From NCBI GenBank assembly GCA_036346255.1, contig CM070636.1, forward strand, positions 24,497,539 through 24,561,538: 64,000 nucleotides of DNA, given 5' to 3'. The position numbers were made by a program, and so were the translations under genes. This DNA is from Ampelocalamus luodianensis (taxonomy: Eukaryota; Streptophyta; Magnoliopsida; Poales; Poaceae). Positions 12,603 through 24,100 of the stretch are shown piece after piece. The notes below the pieces were generated by a model. It had not been told where the DNA came from and did no database searches. It saw nothing but the letters and a program-made list of their open reading frames with translations. Each line of letters begins with the position of its first letter. The stretch's first letter is position 1.

Positions 12603-13827
12603 TCAGGCTTTTATGGTCCGTGAAAATCTCACAATGTTACTAATGAGATAATGTCGCGATTTTCGAGAGCGCACAATTGTCGCTAACTCCAGATCTTGAG
12701 TCGGATAATTCCCTTCGTGTGGCCTCAACTGCCGAGATGCATAAGCTACGACCTTGCCTTCCTGCATTAGTACACATCCGAGGTCTTGACGAGATGCGTC
12801 ACAGAATATCTCAAAATCCTTACGGATGTCCGGTAGAATCAACACCGGTGCTGAGACTAGCCTCTTTTTCAGCTCTTGGAAGCTTTCTTCACAAGCGCTT
12901 GACCATTCAAACTTCTTTTCTTTCTTCAGAAGTTGAATCATGGGTTTTGCAAGTTTCGAGAAACCTTCGATGAACCTGCAGTAGTAGCCCGCTAGTCCAA
13001 GGAAACTTCTCACCTCGGTGACTGATTTGGGTTGTTTCCAGTCCATTACTGCCTCAACCTTGGCGGGGTCTACTGCAATTCCTCCCGCAGATACAATATG
13101 TCCAAGGAATGCAACTTGACTTAGCCAAAATTCACTCTTGGCTGAATTTGGCATAAAGTTGGTGCTCTCTGAGCTTGTCCAGGATCATCCTGAGGTGCTT
13201 CTCATGCTCCTCTTCATCCTTCGAATAGATGAGAATATCGTCAATGAAGACGACCACGAACTTATCCAGGAATTCCATGAACACCTTGTTCATCATATTC
13301 ATGAAGTAAGCAGAGGCGTTGGTCAGTCCGAAGGACATTACTGTAAACTTGTACAGTCCATATCTGGTGGTGAAGGCGGTCTTCGGGATATCTTCCGGTC
13401 TAATCTTCAGTTGGTGATAACCAGATCTCAGATCAATCTTCGAGAAGACACTTGCTCCCTTCAACTGGTCAAACAGATCATCGATTCTGGGCAACAGATA
13501 TTTGTTCTTGATTGTCACCTCGTTGAGTGATCTGTAATCAACGCACATTCTCATACTATTGTCTTTCTTCTTGACAAATAGTATTGGGGCTCCCCAAGGT
13601 GAGGAACTAGGTTGAATATACCCTTTGTTTCGCAGCTCTTCGATTTGCTTCTTCAATTCTGCTAACTCGTTGGCTGGCATCCTGTAGGGCCACTTCGAGA
13701 TCGGAGCTGTCCCGGGGACTAGATCAATTAGGAACATGATGTCCCTATCCGGTGGCATGCCGGGTAGATCATTCGGAAAGACGTCGGGATATTCTCGTAC
13801 ACGTATGTCTTCCGCCACTTCCTTCAA
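12603..13827 (-). pseudogene. Reverse transcriptase and RNase H of gypsy-1
   Basis: The RT part (13132-13827) shows the Ty3/gypsy series LRSGYHQL, FGLTNA and VVFIDDILIYS, the last carrying the catalytic [YF]xDD box as FIDD. The reading shifts frame near 13140, then continues as the connection and RNase H domain (12603-13154) with FLGLAGYYCRFIEGFSKLA and IFCDASRQDLGCVLMQ. Order protease-RT-RNase H-integrase on the - strand is Ty3/gypsy. The frameshift marks a dead copy. Confidence 0.9.
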
Positions 13828-14028
13828 GCTAGTGAGTATGGAACTTCCTCCGGTGCGGGTCTTGGGTTTGAATTCAACAGATATGCCTTGTTCATTTGTG
13901 AGGGTAATAGACCTATTGGCACAGTCTATTTGACCATGGTTTTTGGCTAGCAGTCCATTCCAAGTATTACATCCAGACTTTGGGAGTGTAAAACTATCAG
14001 ATCTGCTAGGAAGGATACACCGGATATC

Positions 14029-14361
14029 TCAAGAGTAAGATTCGGGCATAGAGAACTGGTTCTCATTTCCGAGCCCGGGGAATGGATTATCATGGGGGTA
14101 GCTAAGGAGGGTAGCTAAGGAGGATATAGGTAACCCATATTTTCCCACAAACTTATTTGACACGAAAGAGTGTGAAGCTCCAGAATCAAATAGGACAGAT
14201 GCTGGAATTGAATTAACGAGGAACATACCGAGAACAACATCTAGCGCTACCTGAGCTTCCTCTGCGGTAGCATGGTTCACCCGCCCCTTGGTGAACTGGC
14301 CTGCTGGCCGTGTGATGCCGCCAGTAGTTGGAACTCCTGAGGTTGGCCTTGCTGGTGCCAT
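14029..14361 (-). pseudogene. Aspartic protease region of gypsy-1
   Basis: The frame includes VLFDSGASHSFVS, the retropepsin D-S-G active-site loop in the form typical of plant gypsy elements. It sits between a decayed gag zinc-knuckle region and RT, as expected. The link to RT (13828-14028) is out of frame. Confidence 0.8.
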
Positions 14362-15231
14362 ACATTGCTACTTCTTCGGGCATTTATTGGCATAATGCCC
14401 GCCTCGCAGCGATGGAAGCACGTGACTCGGCCGAGGAGGTAGAGTGCTTCATTGAACCGCCTCCCGGCGAAGTGCCACTGGTTGGAGGGTTGGAGAGTTG
14501 TGGCGGTGCCGAGTACGGACGGGAAGATTGAAACTTCCCACGCTGCGCGGCCGTGATGTGGTGATGCGAGGTTTAGGCGCACTCCGCGTTGAATCTTTGA
14601 GCGCCATCCTCCGCTTGCGTTCTCCATTTCGTGTGTTTGGCCTCCGCCGATTGCTTTATCTACCAACCGCTGGAAGTCGGTGAAATTTTGAGAGATAAGT
14701 TGACAGAGATATCGCTATTTAATCCTCCAGAACCTTTCCTGCTCTGGTCCTCATCTCTCGCTACGCCACCGGGCGAGCGCAAGTTGATTGAAGCGTGAAG
14801 ATACTCGGCCACCGCGGCGCTGCTCGACGAGCACGTGGAACTCATTCTTCTTTAATGTCATCATCCCACGGATGTGTGCATGACTAAGGCTTGCACAAAG
14901 TCGCCCATGAAATGGATTGAGCATCATTATGGGCGATGCAGTAATTGTCCCACCATTCCGATGCGGGACCGGTCAGCTGGTGAGAGGCAAACAAAACCCT
15001 CTCACGATCAGAGCACTACGTGATGTCCAGCTTCTTCCCGATGGCCCGCCGCCATCGGCCCATTGGTTCAAGATCGCTGAGAAAGTCGGCGACGATTCTC
15101 ATGAACTCAGACATAGTCAACCTCGGGTTGTGCGGGGGTGGAGCTGCTGCTACGGTAGCGGCTTGAGCATTCTGCACATTCTGCAGTGATTGGGCGAGGA
15201 GGTCAATCAGATGAGTCTGATTCGCCATCAT
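14362..15231 (-). pseudogene. Decayed gag of gypsy-1
   Basis: The N-terminal piece at 15016-15231 reads MMANQTHLIDLLAQSLQ and then a TMSEFMRI..DFLSDLEPM..WLRAI-like stretch of the gag N-terminal domain. Downstream frames are broken by several stops and shifts. A CF-x-x-C..GH-like zinc-knuckle remnant lies near 14390. Assigned from position between orf0 and protease and from the recognisable gag start. Confidence 0.65.
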
Positions 15232-15568
15232 CTGGCGCCACTCGGGTCCTTTCGCCGGCGGTGGTGGCGGCTGCAGAACGTGATTATCCTAGTGATCCAC
15301 CTGATCTTTTCCTTGTTCGTTGGCACTGCTGCTTCCATTCCTGCGGGTGTTCACCATCTGCGGGATCCTCCAAGGATTTAGAAAAGGTAGCAAGAAATTC
15401 TAAGGGGGATAAATCTAAAATAGCCCAAGAACCAAAAAAACACACAATAAAGAACCAACTTTTCAAAATAGTTCTTTTATTCATTTATTTTATTAATGAA
15501 TTATGGCTATCACAAGGGTAATTAATAGCTCATAATTCGCGACTAAAGTACGGACTAATCGAAAACAT

Positions 15569-16150
15569 CTATGGTGTACTAGGGGTGTAGTCTATCTCAT
15601 TAGAGCTAGCCTCGCCTGCCTTGTAGCTAGCCAGCTCTGCTTCCAATGCCTTTATCCTTGCTTCTGCGTACTCCAAGCCATCTTGAGCAGTACGCAAGTC
15701 CTCCAGGGTATTCCCGTAGGCATAGTCCAGTGCCTTCGCTAAGTCCACCTGATGCGTTAGCTCGAGGGAATCTTCTTCCTTAGCGGTGCGGAAGACGCTG
15801 TCGAGTCTGGTCGGAAGATGCATCGGGTAATAGTGGAACCCGGTGCTATTGAGGTAGCAGTCGTAGATGTGGCGGAGTCGACGAACTGCCTCTCTCACTG
15901 CATCCTGAATGCCATCGGCGAAGGTGTCGCGTCTGATCGGAGCGTGGAAAGTGTGGAAGACCGTGTTTGGCGACAGATCGGAGTAAATCAACACTTCCAC
16001 CCTCCAGAGACGTCGTTCTCCCACCTTGTATCGATAGCCCTGGAATGTTGGCCTCTTCTTGTAGTCCAAATGTTGCATCGTCTCCCAGAGAAGCTCGGCC
16101 CAGTGTCCAGCAATAACTCCGTGAGAAATAGCGTCCGGTACCTCGACCAT
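15569..16150 (-). CDS. orf0 of gypsy-1, 193 aa, function unknown
   Basis: An uninterrupted ORF of 193 codons runs leftward, starting 143 bases from the primer-binding site (MVEVPDAISHGVIAGHWAEL). Residues ~15-115 form a compact domain with W, Y-x-Y and VEVLIYSD patterns. Residues ~135-180 are rich in Leu, Ala and Glu and look like a coiled coil, and the C-terminus is Ser/Thr/Pro-rich. It is the best preserved ORF of this element although gag and pol are broken. A truncated relative lies at 2056-2391. Rice RIRE3/RIRE8 elements are recalled to carry such an ORF; no enzymatic motif is visible. Confidence 0.7.
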   Translation of the reverse strand: MVEVPDAISHGVIAGHWAELLWETMQHLDYKKRPTFQGYRYKVGERRLWRVEVLIYSDLSPNTVFHTFHAPIRRDTFADGIQDAVREAVRRLRHIYDCYLNSTGFHYYPMHLPTRLDSVFRTAKEEDSLELTHQVDLAKALDYAYGNTLEDLRTAQDGLEYAEARIKALEAELASYKAGEASSNEIDYTPSTP

Positions 16151-16292
16151 CTACAATTTTTGAGGAAGAGATGAGTCAGTAACCGTTTTAAAGAGAAGGG
16201 TTGAGAGAGGACTCTGGATAGACTCAAAATACTTTTAGTTTTTGAAAGTAAGTCCTTAAGGACATTGTGGGGCCACGACCTACAGTCGATAT

Positions 16293-16306
16293 GGCTCTGA
16301 TACCAC
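16293..16306 (-). promoter_or_regulatory. Primer-binding site of gypsy-1
   Basis: The - strand reads GTGGTATCAGAGCC shortly after the LTR end at 16310, the exact tRNA-iMet primer-binding consensus of plant LTR retrotransposons. Confidence 0.95.
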
Positions 16307-16309
16307 TTT

Positions 16310-19300
16310 TGTCGAACCCGGGAGCGAAGGATCCCGAATTTTCTGTGTTTACACACTAGTCCAGGATTGCTAGTGTACACAGTCAAACAAAAGTGATAGC
16401 AAAATCATACCACACACTTTATTAATAATAATTTCCGAGTTTATTACAAAAAGGGCATGAGGCCAAATAGAAAAGAAATAACACAGCGGAAACAAAGTAG
16501 TAGTAGACCACACGGCTTGCCACAGGCAATCGTCTGGGGGCGTAGCCTAGTCGTCAGGATCCTCACCGTCCTGATAGAGGTCTTCTCCTGAATAAAGATT
16601 ATTCAGCAAGAGTAAGCACAACTTCCGTGCTTGCAAGTTACACCCAATGTTGAAAGTTTATGCATGCATAGGGTAAACAAAGGATCATGGCAGGGTTGTT
16701 TTGCATAAACAACATTTTCAGATCAAATACCATTAATAATTTTCTAAGGCCAATTTTAATATTATAACAGAAATCAGAGATTAAAATGACAATAAATAGT
16801 GGATAACCTCCATTAAATGAATGGTGAAGGATACCCTCCTATCACTTGGCTAATCGCCCAATTTTTACCATAGGATTATCCATCCTAAAATCATCTGTGG
16901 AAACCATTTTATAAACCAAAAAAAAGTCTAACTTAGAGTGGCTTTGCTAGCATGTCCATGATCATGACGCGCTTATTCGAATAGTTTCTACTCGCAGAGT
17001 TTGTACAACTTTTACCCACACGAGATAATTTGCTTTTAATGTCGGCCAATGCACGCTTCTGAAGGCGTGTGACTAAGCAATTATCATGAGGCCTTTACAA
17101 TGCAGCATCTTAATGTATTTATGCCCGCTAAGGTTTCGCTACCATCGGACTAACCATCCTCCGGGAGCCCCCTCTTGCGCCCGGTGGGACTAATGTCTAA
17201 CCAACACCCACACATACAACATAGCACAAATAACACTAAGACGTCACAAATTATTTAGCCAAACCCTGCCCATACAGGACATGTGATGGTACGGTAAGGC
17301 ATAGCAAAATACGCTCAAAGACCGGTCCTTAACTGACTTGGGCGACTTTCCATTTAAATAGACCCATGGGCCTTAATCCTAACCAAATTAGGCCCGTGCA
17401 TGAACCTGCACCCACCATACATCCATCTCGCCCAAGTCCAAACCCATTTTATTTTATTTGGAGTGAAAACCTCTTAATAAACCTTTCGTGGTAAAACAAT
17501 ACCACATAATCAAATTTAAAATCAAATTATAAATGATTTGGCTAAACCTTCCCAAATTTATAAATATGATCTAAGCATGGCTAAGCATATGACAAATTTT
17601 ATCTAAGGGTGTCAAGGTATTCATATTCAATAGCCAAATTGATCATATCATGGAAGTTGGAATAACTATACCAAAAACAGGACATTCGACATTTATATAA
17701 ACATATGCATGCAATAGTAATTTGAAAACAGGAATGAAATACTTTAAAATACTGGAAACAATATGATCAATAGTGTAACTTGCCTTCGTTGAAGTCTTGA
17801 AACTCTAAATCGTCAGAAGGATTTAACTCTCCGGAGTCGTCGAGGACTATACGCGAAAATATGACAAATTAACTCCAAATTCAAATAAATTCAAAAACTC
17901 AGCTCAAAATAACTCCAAATTGAAATATTTTGGTTTAAATAGCTAGATCATGATTTTAGAAAAAATTTGCAACTTGAACCACCCAATTTGGAGTTCAGAT
18001 ACAAAAGATATGAATTTTTGAAGTTTAAACCTAAATCTGAAATTTAATTGAATTTGCCGAATTATTTTTCTATTGGAAAATCTAATTATTGTGCAATGCT
18101 GACGCCAGCGCTGAATTTCCGGGAATTAAAGGAATTAAATTTATTTCCTGACGTGCGGGCCCCACGTGTCATAGACACGGCTCACGGTGGACTCATTCCA
18201 CCGAGCCGTGGGCGAGCCGGTGCGGTGGATCTGCCACGCGGGCGCTGACCTGGCGTGACACGCAGGCGACACGAGGGCATTAACGGTGATGTGGCGCCGG
18301 GTGGCACCGAGATGGCTGCCACACCAGCACCGGGCCGACGGTAGCACACGGTGACCGATGGTCGCCGGCGCCACGGCGCGCGGCGCGGCGGTGATGTGCG
18401 ATCGAGAGAGGAGGTTAGTGCGAACGCAGGGTTACCAAACGGTGACGAACGTGGCGGAAGGTCGCGGTGGCGAGGATTGGCGGCAGGAACTTCGGCCGCC
18501 GACGGCGTAGTGGTTCCGCGATCCTCCGAGGAAGTGGGTGGTGGCGCGGCCGCGTTGATGCGCGGTGATGATGGTGGGGTCGCGAGGACGGAGGGGCTAT
18601 GGTGGCGCGAAACGAAGATGACCCAAAGAGCTCCGGCGGAAATTTCAAAAATAGGGCGCTACAAAGGTGGTGGTGAGTCGTGGATGGTGGTGCCGTTTGC
18701 GGTGAGGATGCGCCCCCGACGCCCCTATTTATAGGGCGCGGGCTTGGCCGAGGCGGCGTAACGCCCAAGAAAGTCCCGGTGAGTCCGCGGCGGGGAATCG
18801 GGGATTCGCGGCGAGAGAAAGGAAAGCATAGGAAGAAGAAAGGAAAGGAAGACGACGACTCGGGGTCGTCCGATTTTGATCCCACGGTCGATTTAGATCG
18901 CGCGAAACGGTAAGTGGGGATCGGGCGCTGCTATTGGATTTTAATCCAACGGTTGACGGCGATGGTGCGGTGGAGCGGGCCGTGCGCGCGCGGGATGGAT
19001 GTGGGCCGAGCTGAGTTTTGGCCCACTGACTGTTTGGGGATTTCTTTTTGATTTTCTAATTAATTTAATTCTGATCATTCAATTAGGCTTTAGAATATAG
19101 AAAATTAAGTCCAAAAATTTTGAGAAAATTCACAGAAATTCTCTGAAGCATTTAGGACTTAAATAAAATATTTTCAGCTATTATCTGGTAATAGATTCTG
19201 CAAATAAATTTGTTTAGCTTCAAATTGATTAAGTAAAAGCTTTAAAAAAAATTCAGAAAAATTCACAAAAATAATTAAACTTTATTTTCAACTGAAATTT

Positions 19301-19318
19301 GAAATTTGGGATGTTACA
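16310..19318 (-). mobile_element. 5' LTR of gypsy-1 (3.0 kb)
   Basis: On the - strand it runs from TGTAACATCCCAAATTTC at 19318 to GGGTTCGACA at 16310, with TG..CA ends and a primer-binding site next to it. The 5' ~300 bases are AT-rich with repeated 'ttcaca..aaattctc' words. The centre (18130-18970) is GC-rich and gives spurious ORFs on both strands. It carries the 16973-16984 variant of the conserved LTR palindrome. It is inserted in the MULE remnant that continues at 19319. Confidence 0.9.
18726..18733 (-). promoter_or_regulatory. TATA box of gypsy-1 LTR
   Basis: CTATAAATAGGGG on the - strand, in a GC-rich context ~590 bases from the LTR 5' end, is a textbook TATA position and sequence for the retrotransposon promoter. 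Confidence 0.65.
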
Positions 19319-20953
19319 GGGCTCATCCCATCCAAAGGTCGACTTAATCCTCGTCCAAGCACAATCAGTTCTATGCTAACAAACTCAGCAACACTCCTCG
19401 TTTCGCTATCCGGCCCACCAGTAAAAACACGTACAACTTTATCCATCTATATCCAACAATATGAAAAAAAAATATTGCGAAGTCATTATTGCATGCCACA
19501 GGTACCAACTACCACACATACTACTGACAAACAACTATACTCCAAAGTGGTACTGACCATTTAATATATGACTAAATAGGTCTTTCTGGAAGAAAGGTTT
19601 TATTACTAATTCTCCGACAACTATATTTGCCAACATGATCCTTTTCACCACACCGCCACCTAGAGTGTGGCAACCAAATTTCGCTCAAACATGCAATTTG
19701 GCCAAAACCCTAAAATGAAACTACAATGATATATCCAAATTCCTCACGATGATAACAAAACTACGATTTAATAGCCACATTTCCATCACAACTACATTAA
19801 ACTACAATAACATATCCTTTTTTCATCCACAAATCCTACTCACAATATCCAATTTCATCCACAAATCGCTAAAAATGTATGAACACAACAAAATAGCTAA
19901 GAAAAATTTACCGACATGAGTGCATTTGACACACATATAGAAATGTTTCATCCCTAAATTATACAAGTTCTTAGAAGAGAAGGCAAAAGGTTACAACCAG
20001 GCTGTACTCAACTAGTCAAGACCAGCTGAAATTTTCTGCAAGGTACAGTTCACATTCATACATGCAGCATAAAAGATTGTATGTTGAAATATTCCAAAGT
20101 TGTATTTGCCCTGGTAAATGGGTGGAAGTACAGCTTCACTCAAACTTGGCACCGGGCAAAATGATCCAAGAATCAAGTAGTGGCTGAGTAGAATGTTCAT
20201 TCATGTATGGGCATATTTATCAAGTAAGTTATAGCCATTGGCTAGAAAAAAATATGTTCAATATTCATAATTAACAGACATCCAAATGACGTAAGAACAT
20301 CTAGATTGCATGTTAACTTAAGGTATAGCCATGTAAAAAGATTTATTCGAGCGAGGGTTTGCCCCCCACCCCCACATGCACATTCAACTAACATTGCGTA
20401 CTGATGCTATCCAATTCACTCCGACGTGCAAAGATTCAAATCAATTTCTTTCAAACATGCAATTGGTCAAAACCCTAAATCCACAAATCTAACCAATGTT
20501 ATCCTAAATAAATGGAGGAAATGGGTGAGATTACCTTGGGGGATGATCTACACAGGTTTATGGACTTCGAATCGGCTCCAAATCGATGGATTTGGGAAGG
20601 TTGGGGGTAGAGAGGAGAAAGGATGTGTGGAAGGGGGAGTTTGGGGAAAAATAAAAATTGGGTGGGTCGGTAGCACTCAAGTCACCTCTGTCATGACATA
20701 CGCGTTGCGTGATAAATCAGGCTTGCCACGTCATAAGTACTGGTGTGACAACGACCACACATGCCCTCTATGTTGGCCCGACGTGCGCGCAAGGGCTTGT
20801 GTAGCAGGTTTAGCCACGCCGATGTAGGTGACGTGACAGTATTATTTGGTCACGTCACGAGTCATAGTGTGATTAAAGGGATTATAATTGAAAATAAAGT
20901 TAACGGTTAGTTTAATTTTAAAATATTATATAAAAATATTAAATAAAAAAACT
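19319..20953 (+). mobile_element. MULE remnant (right part) with ~270-bp terminal repeat
   Basis: 19319-19450 matches 54050-54230 of the MULE at 50968-55957 ('gggctcatcc', 'aaaggt.gacttaat', 'acac/gtacaactttat'). 20680-20953 matches its right terminal repeat: 'gcttgccacgtcata', 'gtgacaacg.ccacac', 'gaaaataaagtta', ending in an AT-rich tail. The gypsy-1 LTR is inserted at 19318/19319, so the left half is displaced. No intact ORF remains between; 19450-20400 is AT-rich with nothing recognisable. The right terminus ends ~190 bases before the GT43 start codon. Confidence 0.7.
20928..20939 (+). promoter_or_regulatory. TATA-like box upstream of GT43, within MULE terminal repeat
   Basis: TATATAAAAATA lies ~205 bases before the GT43 ATG, inside the transposon terminal repeat. 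It is the only TATA-like word close upstream. Whether it drives the gene is an inference. Confidence 0.3.
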
Positions 20954-21141
20954 CCATCGGCCGCGGCGACCCATTCCGCCGGCCCCACGCTCCTCCGAGG
21001 CTCCCACCCCGTCCACCTCAACTGCACTCCACGCCACCGCGACCAAGTCGGTCGGCTCCCCCACCCCCAAAAAACCATGGCACCTTGACCTGCCACAGCC
21101 AAGAGACCAAACCCCGCATAGCCCCGCGCGCGCACGCACAC

Positions 21142-24100
21142 ATGGCCGTGCCGTGCCCGCCGCGGCGCCCCATCACGGCGCCGTGCTTCGTCCTCTGCTT
21201 CCTCATCGGCTTCGTCGCCGGCCTCTTCCCCTTCGCGCACCGCCACCTCCACCTCGACCTCAATCTCCCGCTTCCTCCCCCTCCAACGGCCGTCAGGGAG
21301 CCGTCAAAGAACCCTCCGCCGCCGCCTGCGCCGACGGCGGTAGAACGGAAGCTGCTCCTGGTCGTGACACCGACCCGCGCCCGCCTGCTCCAGGCGTACT
21401 ACCTGCGCCGGCTCGCGCACACGCTCCGCCTCGTGCCGTCGCCGTTGCTCTGGCTCGTCGTCGAGGCCGGCGCCGCCACGCGCGAGACGGCCGCCGTGCT
21501 TCGCGGCTGCGGCGTCATGTATCGCCACCTATCCTCCCCCGCCCCCGTCGCGCCCCAGGACCCCCGGCGCCGGGGCCGTAGACAGGATCCCCCCATGGAC
21601 AGCCGCGTGCGCCAGCGGAACGCGGCGCTCGACCACATTGAGCACCACCGCCTCCACGGCATCGTCTACTTCGCCGAAGAAGGCATCGTCTATTCCCTTG
21701 ACCTCTTCCACCATATTCGTCACATAAGGTATAACAATTATGACAAGAATTCTCATAATTTAGCATTGGTTGGAGTTCCTGATTGACATTGTAGTCAGTT
21801 TCGTTCGTGTACAATGATTCTTTATTGGAAACCCGAAACTCATTGATGTCAATTGGTCAACAATGTCGTGGTGTTCAGGAGTTTTGGCACCTGGCCTGTC
21901 GCAATGCTGGCCACGGGGAAGAGTAAGACGATACTAGAAGGGCCCGTGTGTAACGGGAGCCGTGTTGTGGGATGGCACATGGACGAGAAGAACAAGAGGC
22001 TGCGGAGGTTCCATGTGGATATGTCAGGGTTCGCTTTCAATAGCAGTATGCTTTGGGACACCAAGAAGAGGGCTCATCAGGCCTGGAATTACATCCGGCT
22101 GCTAGACACGGTCAAGGAGGGGTTTCAAGTAAGCTTGCTTCTGTCTTCATAGTTATAACTGAAGCGTTTCATTTATGCTCATAATATAATCGGTCAATTT
22201 TAGCAACTGATGCAGCCATATTAATTGGCATGGACTATATGGTCTAATGGTCTGCTCAGGGCAGCATACCCCATAACCAGATCCTGATTGAACTGCTCAC
22301 CATGTTGCATTCATTTGAGACCAAATTTTGTGTTGCCTACCTTTCCTTAGTTAAATAATACAAGGGCACAAACAGCTTTTCGGCCATAAAAGCTGTGTCT
22401 CTGAATTTTGTGTAAATCATAACAGTAACAGATACTTTTGGGGAAAATTGATGATTTGCCACTACTAAGGCACTTGTTTTAGAATTTTCTACTTGTAAGA
22501 TTTTGCTTTATGGATTGCCACGCCAAAGAGAGAAATAGCTGGAATTTGCCACTTCACCGTATTTTCTGTTATTTTTTTCTTTTGTTTTTGGCCCAAGATC
22601 GCTTGTGAAATGACCCTTTTGCCCCTCCTTTTCCTCTTCTCCCCTCCCCCATTCCCCAAATCCGGTCTTCCCCTCGCACACATCTGGCGATCATCACCAC
22701 CGCCGAAGCTCTGCTCATGAGTCGTGAGAGGAAACGAACCAACTGTGGTAGCCTATGAATCACCGATCTTTCACAAAACTGCCATACCTGTACTCCATAC
22801 GTACCCGATATTGAGATCCATCGCGATCCTTTCCGATACGTGCTCGGGAAGAATCGGTGAGTTTCAGCTTTTAAAATTAATAAAACATAATCCCGATACT
22901 CCTGATCCTCCCAGGCCCAAAACACCTCATTTGAAAGAAAAAAAAGACCATTCCTCCCAACCCTAAACCGAGTGAAACAGCTGTTGTGCTCTCTCTCTCT
23001 CACTCTCTCATTCAAAGGAATGTATAGTTTTAAATTTTCCATCAAGGTAATCTCATTATGTTAATCTCTTGTAGCCTCTTTACGTTTTCCTCATTTTTAA
23101 ATACATATATACTCGCCGTATCGCCATATCCTTGTTTTTGGGAAATTGTGTATCGCTGTACCAGTATTCCATATCGGTGATACATAGGTGGCAGCTAGGT
23201 TGTGCGTGCTCGGTCCAGCTCCATTTGTTGCCTCTGTCCGTCCATATATCTATCGTGGATGTGAGTACTTGCTGGCCGTACGCTTCCGGAATTTCTCCTT
23301 GGAGTTGTTGCTTCTTGATTCGCAATACCTAGCTATAGATCACACTGGTGATGATGCGTGATTAAGGTGTGAGTCGAGCAACGAGTTGGACGAGCTGCTG
23401 TGGAGAGCAGGCCGACGCTCAGGAGGACGGTGTGACGGCCATCCTGCCCTTCACGTGCAGCACCACTGCACCAACAGGGCACAGGAGCTCATCAAGCACC
23501 CCACCTTGACGGTCATGCACAACCTCCTCTCGGTACAGGACGACGACTAAGACACTGTGCCGTGGTTGCATTACCCCATCATCGATGGGGACGGTGACCC
23601 AGCTCTGCTGCAACCACACTACTGCCTCAACCTGCTCTCCGTGTACTCGGTACTCTGACCTACCTGGTGCCGGCGGTGGTAGCGAGCAGTGATGCTAGAG
23701 AGCCGTCCTGCTCCCACGGCGCGGATGCCCTGACGCTAGTGGTGATGGTCGCCTGATGTTGGCGAGGGGAAGGCCGGATTTGGGGAATGAGGGAGGGGAG
23801 ATGAGGAAAAGGAGGGACAAAAGGGTTATTTCACAAGCAATTTTGAGCCAAAAATAACAGAAAAAATAGCAGAATACGATGGGGTGGCATATCCCAGCTA
23901 TTTCTCTCTTAAGATTGGCAATTCATCAAGCGAAATATTATAAGTGGCAAATACTAAAACCAGTGCTTTAGGAATGGCAAATCATCAATTATCCCATACT
24001 TTTGATCCTCCCCATATCCTACACGTTGCTTTAAATTCATATTATACCAGCTAACTTTGACAGTTGTTTGTGGAATATAACTATGACCAGCAGTCCTGGA

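Noticed and set aside
18351..18913. ORFs on both strands as genes
   Set aside because: Lie inside the gypsy-1 LTR around its TATA box; compositional.
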